Part shown: piece after piece, positions 1-8,516 of the stretch
How the letters are laid out: each line of letters opens with the position of its first letter
How positions within the stretch are numbered: the first letter of the stretch is position 1
Assembly (NCBI RefSeq): GCF_024623725.1
Contig: NZ_JANKHG010000017.1
Coordinates: forward strand, 411,265-475,264
DNA length: 64,000 nt
Reading direction: 5' to 3'
From: Limnobacter parvus
GTDB taxonomy: Bacteria > Pseudomonadota > Gammaproteobacteria > Burkholderiales > Burkholderiaceae_B
Notes under the pieces: generated by a model
Told to the model about the DNA's origin: nothing
Databases searched by the model: none
Seen by the model: only the letters and a program-made list of their open reading frames with translations
Program-made: the position numbers and the translations under genes

Positions 1-1
1 G

Positions 2-61
2 CGGTTTGAATTACTTGAAAAAGTCGGGAACTCTTTGGAAAACATCACCACTCAAATTTAA
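2..61 (+). CDS. C-terminal end of an unidentified gene (5' truncated by window)
   Basis: An open frame enters from the left edge and ends with TAA at 59-61, leaving 19 residues (RFELLEKVGNSLENITTQI). The amphipathic helical tail is compatible with a small secretion-apparatus subunit such as a type III inner-rod or needle protein, but it is too short to identify. The next gene starts 15 bases downstream on the same strand, so the two may share a transcript. It is treated as coding only because the frame is open to the edge and closes just before a new start with an AGGCG-like site. Confidence 0.4.
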   Translation, partial: RFELLEKVGNSLENITTQI

Positions 62-76
62 CTAACAGGCGCTTCT

Positions 77-298
77 ATGACCATGATCAATTCAAATTCT
101 CATTCTATTCAAGCTGCAAACCATGGCATTGGCCAATCCGGGGCCGCAGGTTCTGCTGTGTGCGGCACCTTTCAAGGCATTTTGAGCGATCTTGCCAAGC
201 GGCCTCTAAAGCCTTTGGGCGTTCAAAAATTCGCGGGGCTGCAGCCTCCTCGCAGTCTGGCTCAGCAAATTCGCAGCGACACCGCTGCCATTGCTTAG
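77..298 (+). CDS. Small hypothetical protein, possibly type III secretion related
   Basis: This is a 73-residue frame starting ATG at 77, with AGGCG 7 to 11 bases upstream. The product is low-complexity at the N-terminus (Ser, Asn, Gly, Ala), then basic and proline-containing (KRPLKPLGVQK), with no membrane segment or known motif. Only the context suggests a role: it follows another short frame and lies near a CesT-like chaperone and an ECF sigma factor. After the TAG at 296-298 the same frame stays open for about 22 further codons, and the next reading frame begins inside that stretch, so this could be the front half of a broken gene. Function unknown. Confidence 0.35.
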   Translation: MTMINSNSHSIQAANHGIGQSGAAGSAVCGTFQGILSDLAKRPLKPLGVQKFAGLQPPRSLAQQIRSDTAAIA

Positions 299-329
299 CT
301 TGATGATTCCCGCGCACAAGGCCTAGCCG

Positions 330-665
330 GTGCTGGCGCGATCGTCCGGCTGGATGCAAGTTGACAGCCGTGTCGTCATTGGCCTTGGTCATGGGGAGTT
401 GTTGCAATCCACCTCCACACCCTGTGAATTTCAGGCCAAAATCGCATTGAACAGCTATGAAAGCAATTGTTTGCGAGACTGGCTTGCACACCGTTGGAAT
501 TCCGAATCACTCGAAGGGACTTGTGTCTCCATGGTTGATGGTCTTGGCTTGATTGTTGTGATACCAATTGTCGCCAACAACTTACTGGATGCAAGAAAGC
601 AGTTCGACGATTGGCTGGATGCCGTGGCCCGTGAGCGCGAACAATCCCATCATTCCCGCAAATAA
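330..665 (+). CDS. Hypothetical protein, possible type III secretion chaperone-like
   Basis: This is a 111-residue frame with a GTG start at 330; an ATG at 354 is an alternative and neither has a clear ribosome binding site. The C-terminal half has alternating hydrophobic strands (LGLIVVIPIVANN) followed by an acidic amphipathic helix (ARKQFDDWLDAVARERE), the fold pattern of CesT/DspF-type secretion chaperones. The sequence alone does not prove this. It sits downstream of the small gene ending at 298 and converges on the CesT-like gene at 685-1116. It could be the back half of a frameshifted gene that began at 77. Confidence 0.4.
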   Translation: MLARSSGWMQVDSRVVIGLGHGELLQSTSTPCEFQAKIALNSYESNCLRDWLAHRWNSESLEGTCVSMVDGLGLIVVIPIVANNLLDARKQFDDWLDAVAREREQSHHSRK

Positions 666-684
666 TTCACTTCGAAAAATGTAC

Positions 685-1116
685 TTAGATGGCTGTTTTG
701 TGTTGAAAGTAAGTTTGTTTGTAGGCGAACGCCACGTGAATGAACTGATTGAATTGAAATAAGGCCTGGTCGGCATTTTCACTGGTGATTTCAATGCAAA
801 TTCTTAAGCAATTGTCATGATCTGAAATTGCCATGGATGTGCCATTTGGCAGGTCATTCAACAGTTCTGAAAAAATACCCATGGCCATGCGCAGCTGGTC
901 ATCTTGAACTTGCAATGATTTTCCCAAACAAAATATACGGGCGCTTACTCTGCAATCTGCCCCTTTCAAATGTTGAAGTTCAATGGTCAAGTTTTGTTCA
1001 TAATCAATACGGTAAGCATCTGATTCTGCAGCTTGTTCGGTATCTGCCAAAGTCATTCCGAGAGACTCCAGAATCAGATTTAATGCACCATAACGAGTAT
1101 TCAGTAATGCTGTCAT
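685..1116 (-). CDS. CesT-family type III secretion chaperone-like protein
   Basis: The product is 143 residues, small and acidic. The layout is that of Tir/CesT-type chaperones: an N-terminal helix (NLILESLGMTLADTE), beta strands around residues 38-70, a central helix (DDQLRMAMGIFSELLNDLP, about 72-90), a strand (CLRICIEI) and a C-terminal amphipathic helix (ADQALFQFNQFIHVAFAY). Such proteins are cytoplasmic dimers that hold secreted effectors or translocators for the secretion ATPase. Its ATG overlaps the TGA of the ECF sigma gene (ATGA), so the two are translationally coupled. The assignment rests on fold pattern rather than strong motifs. Confidence 0.5.
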   Translation of the reverse strand: MTALLNTRYGALNLILESLGMTLADTEQAAESDAYRIDYEQNLTIELQHLKGADCRVSARIFCLGKSLQVQDDQLRMAMGIFSELLNDLPNGTSMAISDHDNCLRICIEITSENADQALFQFNQFIHVAFAYKQTYFQHKTAI

Positions 1117-1727
1117 CAGTCCATGTACATGTCGTAAATTGATTTTAATTGAGCGCGAGATCTGGAAATTCTAGAGCGCACTGTTCCAATCGGGATGCCC
1201 AATATGTCTGCTGCTTCTTGATAGGAATTTCCATGTTGAACCACCAGAATCAAGGTTTCACGCAAATCATTGGGCAAATTGCCAATTGCAGATTCAAGCT
1301 TGATGCTGAATTCATTTTTCATACAATGCTGCATGGGGTCCGAGCCCTCGGCTTGCTCAAGCTCCAGGTCTTCATCCGATGTGAAGTGAAATTTGTATTG
1401 GGGTGAGCGGCGCGCGGTGTTGCGAATAATATTAAGCGCAATTCCAAAAAGCCAGGTGGCCCGTTTGGCATCACCTCGAAAGCTGTCCCAGCAGCAGTAG
1501 GCCTCGATTAAGGTTTGCTGAAAAATATCTTCCACCGCATTTTCATCGCGAAAGTGCTTGATGATGAAATTCCGTAGCCGTTTTTCCTGCTTGGCGACCA
1601 GCAACTCGAATTCGGAGCGGGTGGCGTCCATCTTTGCGACGGAACACCGCTGAATCGCTGTGATCTTGAGTTTTGGTGCAATTGGTTTCATGTCGAGCCT
1701 TTCTACTTGGAACGGTAGGGGAATCAT
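1116..1727 (-). CDS. ECF-family RNA polymerase sigma factor
   Basis: This is a 203-residue sigma-70-like protein with only regions 2 and 4. Region 2 contains the core-binding helix (DENAVEDIFQQTLIEAYCCW) and the -10 recognition part (FRGDAKRATWLFGIALNIIRN). Region 4 is the -35-binding helix-turn-helix (SYQEAADILGIPIGTVRSRI), typical of ECF sigmas. The ATG at 1727 has GAGG 6 bases upstream; the internal ATG at 1691 also has AAAGG at good spacing, so the N-terminus is uncertain. Coupling to a CesT-like chaperone recalls the HrpL and BtrS sigmas that switch on type III secretion genes (inference). No anti-sigma gene is adjacent. Confidence 0.85.
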   Translation of the reverse strand: MIPLPFQVERLDMKPIAPKLKITAIQRCSVAKMDATRSEFELLVAKQEKRLRNFIIKHFRDENAVEDIFQQTLIEAYCCWDSFRGDAKRATWLFGIALNIIRNTARRSPQYKFHFTSDEDLELEQAEGSDPMQHCMKNEFSIKLESAIGNLPNDLRETLILVVQHGNSYQEAADILGIPIGTVRSRISRSRAQLKSIYDMYMD

Positions 1728-1981
1728 GGTCGGCCTCGGCGAATTTCTTGAATAACGGCACAGGGTACCAAGCCCGTCAAAACTGCTGCCTAGGTATCAC
1801 TAGAGAGGGGGGTGGGCGGACGCAGCGCTTTCCAAATATTGAAAAGTATGAGTTTGAATATTCCGGCCTTTTTTCTCTCTCTGATGCTGAGTGCAAAGCC
1901 AAGAGCAGATGGTTCCAAGGCTGGCGAATAACAGCCACATTTGTTGGTATCATCAAGCGGTCATTGAATCTTCAGGTTGTC

Positions 1982-3943
1982 ATGAGCAATTACCAAGAAT
2001 CGTCAATTCGCGTGCTGAAAGGGCTGGAGCCTGTTAAACAAAGGCCCGGCATGTACACGCGCACAGATTGCCCTTTGCATATCATTCAAGAGGTGATCGA
2101 CAACGCGGCCGACGAGGCGCTGGGCGGTTTTGGTGCTCGCATTACCGTGACTATTCATACCGATGGCAGTGTGTCTGTGCAAGACGAGGGGCGGGGTATA
2201 CCCATTGGCCTGCACCCCGAGGAAAAAGTACCTGTTATTGAGTTGGTATTCACCCGTCTGCATGCGGGGGGTAAGTTCAACAAGGCCGACGGCGGCGCTT
2301 ATCGTTTTTCAGGTGGCTTGCATGGCGTGGGTGTGTCTGTCACCAATGCTTTGTCGACCCGGCTTGAAGTCAGCGCGGTACGTGACAAACAGGTGGGCAC
2401 GCTTGTATTCAGTGGCGGCGATGTGATCGAGCCACTAAAGGTACGCCCACAAGTGAATGGCGACCCCAAAAAGGGCACCACAGTGCGTGTGTGGCCCGAC
2501 CCCCAGTATTTTGATTCCGCAATACTGCCTTTGAATGAGGTAGACCGCTTGCTGCGCAGCAAGGCTGTGCTGCTTAAAGGCGTCGAAGTGGTCTTGGTGA
2601 CTGAAAAAACCGGTGAGGCCAAGCGCTGGAAATTTGATGATGGCCTTAGCGGTTTTTTGAAAGAAGAGCTGCTGGACCGTGAATTGGTGGCCCCCATGTT
2701 CAGCGGTGACTTGAATGTGGATGTACTGCGCGATGAAGGTTTTGCTGAAGGCGAGGGCGCTGCATGGGCTTTGGCCTTTGTGGCCGAAGGCGCGCCAGTG
2801 CGCGAAAGCTATGTGAACCTGATTCCGACTTCCGCAGGTGGTACGCATGAATCGGGCCTTCGCGAGGCGGTGTTTCAGGCCATCAAGGCGTTTTGTGAAA
2901 TGCATTCGCTGATGCCAAAGGGCATCAAATTAATGCCAGATGACATTTTTTCCAAGGCGAATTTTGTGCTTTCAGCCAAGGTGCTCGACCCACAGTTTCA
3001 AGGTCAAATCAAGGAACGGCTCAATAGCCGCGATGCGGTGCGCCTAGTGTCGTCGTTGGTCAAGCCTGCGTTCGAGTTGTGGTTGAACCAGCACGTTGAG
3101 GACGGTAAAAAGATTGCCGAACTGGCCATCAAACAGGCCCAGGCCCGTTCGCGCGCCGCGCAAAAAGTCGAGAAACGCAAAAGCTCTTCAGTGGCGATTT
3201 TGCCCGGCAAATTAACCGACTGTGAAAGCACCGATATTACTTTGAATGAAGTATTTTTGGTCGAGGGTGATTCGGCAGGTGGCTCGGCGAAAATGGGCCG
3301 AGACAAAGAGTTTCAGGCTGTATTGCCTTTGCGCGGCAAGGTGTTGAACGCCTGGGAAACTGACAAAGATCGCCTGTTTGCTAATCAGGAAATTCATGAC
3401 ATCGCAGTGGCCATTGGTGTGGACCCACACGGTGTGAATGACAGCCCTGATTTAAGCGGTTTGCGCTACGGCAAAATTTGTATTCTTTCTGATGCCGATG
3501 TGGATGGTTCACACATCCAAGTGTTGCTGCTCACGCTGTTTTACAAGCATTTCCCGGCGCTGATTCGTAGCCAGAATTTGTATGTGGCGCGCCCGCCGCT
3601 CTTCCGTGTGGATGTGCCGGCACAGGGTAAAAAACCCGCGCGCAAACTGTATTGTCTGGATGAAGCCGAGCTTTATGCGGTGCAAGACAAACTGGGCAAG
3701 GAAGGTGTGAAGGAAGCGAACATCAAAATTTCCCGTTTCAAAGGCCTGGGCGAGATGAATGCCGAGCAGTTGTGGGAAACCACCCTGAACCCAGACACAC
3801 GGCGTTTGCTGCCTGTTACCTTGGGCAGCATGGACGTGGACCAAACCAATGCCATGATGCACATGCTGATGGGCCGCACGGAAAGTGGTGCGCGCCGAAC
3901 CTGGCTGGAAGACAAAGGCAATTTGGTGGAAGTGGATATTTAG
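1982..3943 (+). CDS. parE: DNA topoisomerase IV subunit B
   Basis: The product is 653 residues, ATPase subunit of topoisomerase IV, which decatenates daughter chromosomes together with ParC. The GHKL ATPase domain shows EVIDNAADEA (N41 for Mg), DEGRGIP (68-74) and GGLHGVGV. The TOPRIM domain shows VEGDSAGGSA near residue 427 and DADVDGSHI near 504. The C-terminus has the FKGLGEMNAEQLWETT motif of type IIA subunits. The frame stays open upstream to 1673, but homology begins at the ATG at 1982 (MSNYQESSIRVLKGLEPV). parC, often next to parE in relatives, is not adjacent; the gene converges on dnaE2. Confidence 0.95.
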   Translation: MSNYQESSIRVLKGLEPVKQRPGMYTRTDCPLHIIQEVIDNAADEALGGFGARITVTIHTDGSVSVQDEGRGIPIGLHPEEKVPVIELVFTRLHAGGKFNKADGGAYRFSGGLHGVGVSVTNALSTRLEVSAVRDKQVGTLVFSGGDVIEPLKVRPQVNGDPKKGTTVRVWPDPQYFDSAILPLNEVDRLLRSKAVLLKGVEVVLVTEKTGEAKRWKFDDGLSGFLKEELLDRELVAPMFSGDLNVDVLRDEGFAEGEGAAWALAFVAEGAPVRESYVNLIPTSAGGTHESGLREAVFQAIKAFCEMHSLMPKGIKLMPDDIFSKANFVLSAKVLDPQFQGQIKERLNSRDAVRLVSSLVKPAFELWLNQHVEDGKKIAELAIKQAQARSRAAQKVEKRKSSSVAILPGKLTDCESTDITLNEVFLVEGDSAGGSAKMGRDKEFQAVLPLRGKVLNAWETDKDRLFANQEIHDIAVAIGVDPHGVNDSPDLSGLRYGKICILSDADVDGSHIQVLLLTLFYKHFPALIRSQNLYVARPPLFRVDVPAQGKKPARKLYCLDEAELYAVQDKLGKEGVKEANIKISRFKGLGEMNAEQLWETTLNPDTRRLLPVTLGSMDVDQTNAMMHMLMGRTESGARRTWLEDKGNLVEVDI

Positions 3944-3981
3944 GTAACTGAGCGCTCAATCCAGTTTTTGCTTTTCTTGTT

Positions 3982-6900
3982 TTATTTAAAATCGCGCGAA
4001 AGTGTTTGCAGGTTGGCCAGCAGGTGGGTGTAATCAACTAATCTGCGAGCCACCAAATTGCACACTTCACCTTCGCGTTGCCAAATCCCGAATACCCCCA
4101 TGATTTGCGCATTGCGCAGCACCTGCCGCTGTTCTTCGGCCAGGCTGTTCCACACAATCACATTCACATTGCCGGTTTCATCCTCAAGATTCAAAAACAC
4201 AGTGCCATGTGCCGTGGCTGGGCGTTGCCGGTGGGTCACAATACCGCAGGCACGCGCCAGCCTCCCGTTGGGATAAGCACGCAATTCTTCAACTTGCCTT
4301 ATTTTGTAAGGTGCCAGTTGTTGTCGTAAAAATGAAATTGGGTGGTGTTCAAGGCTTGCGCCTGTGGCGCGGTAATCGGCCAGCATGTCGTCCAGTTCGC
4401 TGGCTTTGGGCAATTCAAGCGGTGTTTCCGTGCTGCGTGTGTCAGCCAATAAATCATGCTGGTAAAGTCGACCGGTTTCAGCCGCTGCTGTTTGCCACAC
4501 GGCCTGGCGACGATGCCCGGCCAGTTGTTCAAGCGCATTGGCATCGGCCAGTGCAATCAAGTCACCCCGGTCCAGTTGTGCGCGCTTGGTCAAATCTTCC
4601 ACGCTGTCGAACAGGCCGTTTTCGCGAGCTTGAATAATTCGAAGTGCCGCCTCAAATTTCAAACTAGTGACCCGGTTTAAACCCAAACGTACAGGTAGCA
4701 AGGCGGTGCTGTTGTGTGATGACCCAGGCATGTTTTCAAGTGTGCTTTGCAGTGCACTGAACTGCACATCCACGGGCAACACCTTCACGCCGTGCCGCTG
4801 TGCATCTTGAATCAGTTGGGACGGCGCATAAAAACCCATGGGTTGGGCATTCAGCAGTCCGCACAAAAATGCATCGGGGTGGTGGCATTTCAACCAAGAC
4901 GATGCATACACCAGCATGGCAAAACTGGCGGCATGGCTTTCCGGAAAACCATATTCACCGAAGCCTTCCATCTGCTTGAAAATACCTTCCGCAAATTCGC
5001 GGGTGTAGCCGCGTTCCACCATGCCACCTACTACGCGGCCATAAAAATGGTGCAAACCCCCTTTGCGTTTCCAGGCCGCCATGCCACGGCGCAGGGCATC
5101 AGCTTCACCCGGCGTGAAACCAGCAGCCAGAATAGCCACTTGCATCACCTGTTCCTGAAAAATTGGAATGCCGAGGGTGCGGCCCAGCGCTTGTTTCAAA
5201 TCCTCAGAAGGGTAGTCAACTTCCATCAAACCTTGTCGGCGTTTTAAGTACGGATGCACCATGCCGCCTTGAATTGGGCCGGGGCGCACAATTGCCACCT
5301 GTATGACCAGGTCGTAATATTCACGGGGCCGCAAGCGTGGCAGCATGCCCATTTGGGCGCGGCTTTCAATTTGAAACACACCCACCGTATCGGCCTTGCA
5401 AATCATGTCGTAGGTTGTTTTGTCTTCGTTGGGTATGGCTTGCAGGGTTTTAGGCGCCCCGGGTTTGTTGTGCAGTTCATCCAGCGTCATGCGAATGGCA
5501 CTGAGCATGCCCAGTGCCAATACATCCACTTTCATCAGGCCCATAGCGTCCAGGTCATCTTTGTCCCATTGAATAACGCTGCGGTCTGGCATGGATGCGT
5601 TTTCAACTGGCACCAGTTCAGACAGGCTGTCGCGCGCAATCACAAAGCCCCCGGTGTGTTGCGACAAATGCCGTGGAAAACCCAGCAGTTCATCGGCCAA
5701 ATGCACGCAGTGTTGTATGCCTGTTTGTCGCACATCAATGCCTGCTTGCACCATGTGGTCAATGTTCATGCTTCGGGTAAAGCCGCCGTCTTGCGACTTG
5801 GCCAATTGATCAATCAGCTCAGTATTCAACCCCAGTGCTTTGCTCACATCGCGCAGGGCAGATCGTGGCCGGTACACCACCACACTGGCGGCCAAAGCCG
5901 CTCGGTTGCGACCATATTTTTTGTAGATGTACTGAATTACTTCTTCGCGCCGTGTGTGCTCAAAGTCCACATCAATGTCGGGTGGTTCGTTGCGTTCGCG
6001 GCTGATGAAACGCTCGAACAACACCTGCATTTGCGCCGGGTTTACCTCCGTAATGTGAAGGCAATAACACACCACTGAATTGGCGGCTGAGCCCCGGCCC
6101 TGGCAAAGAATGTTTTGTGAACGGGCAAAGCGCACAATGTCGTACACGGTTAAAAAGTAAGCTTCGTATTTCAGTTCCTCAATCAGTGCCAGCTCATAAT
6201 CAATCTGCTTTTGTACCTGGGCTGGTATTTCCTGCGGGTAGCGAAGTGCTGCGCCCTCAGTGACTAACTGGCGTAGGTATTGGGGCGGCTCCAGACCTTC
6301 AGGGCTGATTTCTCGCGGGTACTGGTACCGTAATTCATCCAGTGAAAACACACATTGCCCAGCCAAGTCAGCGGCTTTTTCCAGAAGTGCGATTGGGTAT
6401 GTTGTTGCCAGCACATTCAAAGGTTGCAGGCAGCGTTGCGCATTGGGTTCTAAAAATGGGCGTGCATCATTCAAATTGCAATTTAAGCGAACCGCAGTCA
6501 GTACGTCGTGCAGGGCTTTGCGTTCAGCCGAATGCATCACTGGCAGGTTGCTGGCCATTAGTTCCGCTTGGTGCAAGTGGGCCAAGGCCTGCAAGTGGCT
6601 TAGCCATGCGTTTTCGAAGCCGCGGTGGTGCAAACTGCACACCACCAACATGCGGCCTGTGAAGCGTTTTGCACACCAGCTTAACAAGGCAGGAAAGCCT
6701 TCCTTGTTGCGTTCATCGGGTATTAGCAGCAATTGCAAGCCGGGTGGAATGCAGGCCAGGTCGTCGCGCGTGAACAGGTAATCGCCTTTGAATGCGCGGC
6801 TGCGCGCCTGGGTAATCAAGCGGCACAAATGGGTATAGCCGGTTTTGTTTTTTACAATCAGGGCAATGCGCTGACCTGCAAACGGGCTGCTGTGGGCAAA

Positions 6901-7137
6901 CATGAACTGTGCGCCCACCAGAAGCTGAATACCTTGTTCTTTGGCGGCTTGGTGTGCGCGCACAATACCTGCCAGTGAACATTCATCAGCAATACCGATG
7001 GCGCTGTAGCCCAGCGCCTTGGCTTGTTGCACCAGTTCTTCGGGGTGCGATGCACTTTTCAAAAAACTGAAGTTGCTTAAAGCCAAAGCTTCGGCAAAGC
7101 GGGGTGGTGTTGGCAATGAAGCAGTCATATTTTTCAT
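3982..7137 (-). CDS. dnaE2: Error-prone DNA polymerase III alpha-type subunit DnaE2
   Basis: The product is about 1051 residues, a C-family polymerase used for damage-induced translesion synthesis. An N-terminal PHP domain starts at SNFSFLKSASHPEELV. The catalytic aspartates are visible: PPDIDVDF gives D389 and D391, KVDVLALGML gives D538. The helix-hairpin-helix region and a C-terminal OB fold (RPATAHGTVFLNLEDETG) follow. It is last in lexA-imuA-imuB-dnaE2 and works with ImuA and ImuB as the mutasome. Start choices are TTG 7146 (overlapping the imuB stop), ATG 7137 and ATG 7128; ATG 7137 is chosen, with no strong ribosome binding site for any. Confidence 0.95.
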   Translation of the reverse strand: MKNMTASLPTPPRFAEALALSNFSFLKSASHPEELVQQAKALGYSAIGIADECSLAGIVRAHQAAKEQGIQLLVGAQFMFAHSSPFAGQRIALIVKNKTGYTHLCRLITQARSRAFKGDYLFTRDDLACIPPGLQLLLIPDERNKEGFPALLSWCAKRFTGRMLVVCSLHHRGFENAWLSHLQALAHLHQAELMASNLPVMHSAERKALHDVLTAVRLNCNLNDARPFLEPNAQRCLQPLNVLATTYPIALLEKAADLAGQCVFSLDELRYQYPREISPEGLEPPQYLRQLVTEGAALRYPQEIPAQVQKQIDYELALIEELKYEAYFLTVYDIVRFARSQNILCQGRGSAANSVVCYCLHITEVNPAQMQVLFERFISRERNEPPDIDVDFEHTRREEVIQYIYKKYGRNRAALAASVVVYRPRSALRDVSKALGLNTELIDQLAKSQDGGFTRSMNIDHMVQAGIDVRQTGIQHCVHLADELLGFPRHLSQHTGGFVIARDSLSELVPVENASMPDRSVIQWDKDDLDAMGLMKVDVLALGMLSAIRMTLDELHNKPGAPKTLQAIPNEDKTTYDMICKADTVGVFQIESRAQMGMLPRLRPREYYDLVIQVAIVRPGPIQGGMVHPYLKRRQGLMEVDYPSEDLKQALGRTLGIPIFQEQVMQVAILAAGFTPGEADALRRGMAAWKRKGGLHHFYGRVVGGMVERGYTREFAEGIFKQMEGFGEYGFPESHAASFAMLVYASSWLKCHHPDAFLCGLLNAQPMGFYAPSQLIQDAQRHGVKVLPVDVQFSALQSTLENMPGSSHNSTALLPVRLGLNRVTSLKFEAALRIIQARENGLFDSVEDLTKRAQLDRGDLIALADANALEQLAGHRRQAVWQTAAAETGRLYQHDLLADTRSTETPLELPKASELDDMLADYRATGASLEHHPISFLRQQLAPYKIRQVEELRAYPNGRLARACGIVTHRQRPATAHGTVFLNLEDETGNVNVIVWNSLAEEQRQVLRNAQIMGVFGIWQREGEVCNLVARRLVDYTHLLANLQTLSRDFK

Positions 7138-7142
7138 GCCGT

Positions 7143-8516
7143 TCAAGCAAAATAGCCGTGCAAGAACCAGCGCGATGAATCATCGTGCAAATCTTGATAC
7201 AACCACACCAAACTTGAATTGTTGTCACGTGCGCAATAGTAATCGCGCTTGCAGGGCTGTGCGTCCCACCAGCCAAACTCAATTCGTTCCGGCCCGGTCA
7301 GCAATTGCCAAGGGCCGCCTGTTTGCCAACTGGGTGTTTTGCCTTGTAGTGGCTTGGGTGTGGGCAATAGCCACAAAGGCCGCGGTGTGCTGCTGGCCAG
7401 GGTGGTGTTGTTCAGTTCAGGTGCGTTTTTGTCGGCGATTTTTTTGAACACTATCGCTGTATTTTTAGTGAACGGCGTGTGCTGCAACACAATGCTGCGT
7501 TCAGGCCTGGGATCGCTTTCCGTGGCGGCAAACAGCACGGTTTGTTGGCCCAAGCGGGCGCGTAGCACATCGCAGGTGTTGTCCCAGTTGCGTGTGCCTT
7601 CCGCTGGGTCGGGCAAAAAACTGGTATTCACATTGGGAAGCAATTCACTGTGCATGCAGCGCACACGAAGGTTGCGTATGTCGTCGTGAAATTGCATGCG
7701 CGCCAACTGGTGGTGCAGCAGGCGTCTCCAGGTTTCAATGCAATCGGTGGGCTGCGCACTTCGAAGGCACAAAATTTCTTCACCGTGGGCGTGCTTGAAG
7801 GCCCAGTGCAATTCACGCGCCCCCTGTTTTTTTTGGCCAAGCCAGTTGCACACGGCTTGCAGCAAACCCTGGGCATGGTGTTCAATCAAATCCAGCCGAT
7901 CGCTGTGAAAAGGCAGTTCCGTTTCCTGCTCGAACGTGTCTGCGGGTTTGTGGCTCGCTGCACCCGGTGCTAGTTTGTTTTGCAGGCCAAATCCTGAATC
8001 AAGTTCAGCCAGTGCATGCGCACCAAAACGTTTTAAAAAACCATCGCGCGGCAAGCGCCACAAATCAGCAAGCCGTGTGAAGCCGCATTGATGCCAGGTG
8101 GCTTGTAATTTTGCGTCGCAATCCAGCACGCCCATTGGCAAAGCCAGCAGGCTGTTCTCATTGAAATTCAGCATGTCCAGAAAATCACTTTCAGTGCTGG
8201 CAGGTGCGCATTTGCTCAGCCACCATGCGCCTGTTGCGGTGTGGTGGTTGGCCAGTTGCAATTCGGCAGGAAACTCTTCTGCACCTTGCCACAGTTGTGA
8301 AAGCAATGCTTGCGGGCCACCAAACAGCCTGAAACTGCTGTGCACTTCAACCAGCCAACCTGCATGCTCATGGTGTTGGTCTTGCCGCCAACACACCACA
8401 GGGCTGTAGTGCGCTGCCAATTCAAACAGTGAATCGACATCAAATTGCGGTTTGACTTCCTGCGGGTTGTGGCTTTGTTTGAAAGCTTGTTTGTAGCTCA
8501 GGGCGATCCAGCGCAC
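7143..8516 (-). CDS. imuB: ImuB, inactive Y-family polymerase-like mutasome protein
   Basis: The product is about 457 residues and related to Y-family polymerases. In ImuB proteins the catalytic acidic residues are lost and the protein bridges the beta clamp to DnaE2 (family knowledge). The N-terminus (MRWIALSYKQAF) matches the family's opening strand but lacks an aspartate at the metal-binding position; a degenerate fingers region and a little-finger-like part follow. The GTG at 8516 is preferred over TTG 8522 because AGGAG lies 7 bases upstream. It overlaps the imuA end by 77 bases, and dnaE2 begins at its stop, so the three are coupled. Confidence 0.9.
   Translation of the reverse strand: MRWIALSYKQAFKQSHNPQEVKPQFDVDSLFELAAHYSPVVCWRQDQHHEHAGWLVEVHSSFRLFGGPQALLSQLWQGAEEFPAELQLANHHTATGAWWLSKCAPASTESDFLDMLNFNENSLLALPMGVLDCDAKLQATWHQCGFTRLADLWRLPRDGFLKRFGAHALAELDSGFGLQNKLAPGAASHKPADTFEQETELPFHSDRLDLIEHHAQGLLQAVCNWLGQKKQGARELHWAFKHAHGEEILCLRSAQPTDCIETWRRLLHHQLARMQFHDDIRNLRVRCMHSELLPNVNTSFLPDPAEGTRNWDNTCDVLRARLGQQTVLFAATESDPRPERSIVLQHTPFTKNTAIVFKKIADKNAPELNNTTLASSTPRPLWLLPTPKPLQGKTPSWQTGGPWQLLTGPERIEFGWWDAQPCKRDYYCARDNNSSLVWLYQDLHDDSSRWFLHGYFA

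Noticed and set aside
105-491. Minus-strand frame of 128 codons across the small genes at the left edge
   Set aside because: Cys/Gln-rich composition without family features; the plus-strand frames read more like proteins. It cannot be fully excluded.
3946-3981. Possible terminator between parE and dnaE2
   Set aside because: GAGCGCTC is only a short self-palindrome with no loop, so no stable hairpin is supported despite the T-rich sequence.
5254-6078. Long open frame of 274 codons antisense to dnaE2
   Set aside because: It lies fully inside dnaE2, has His/Gln/Ala-rich composition typical of an antisense shadow, and has no domain or ribosome binding site.
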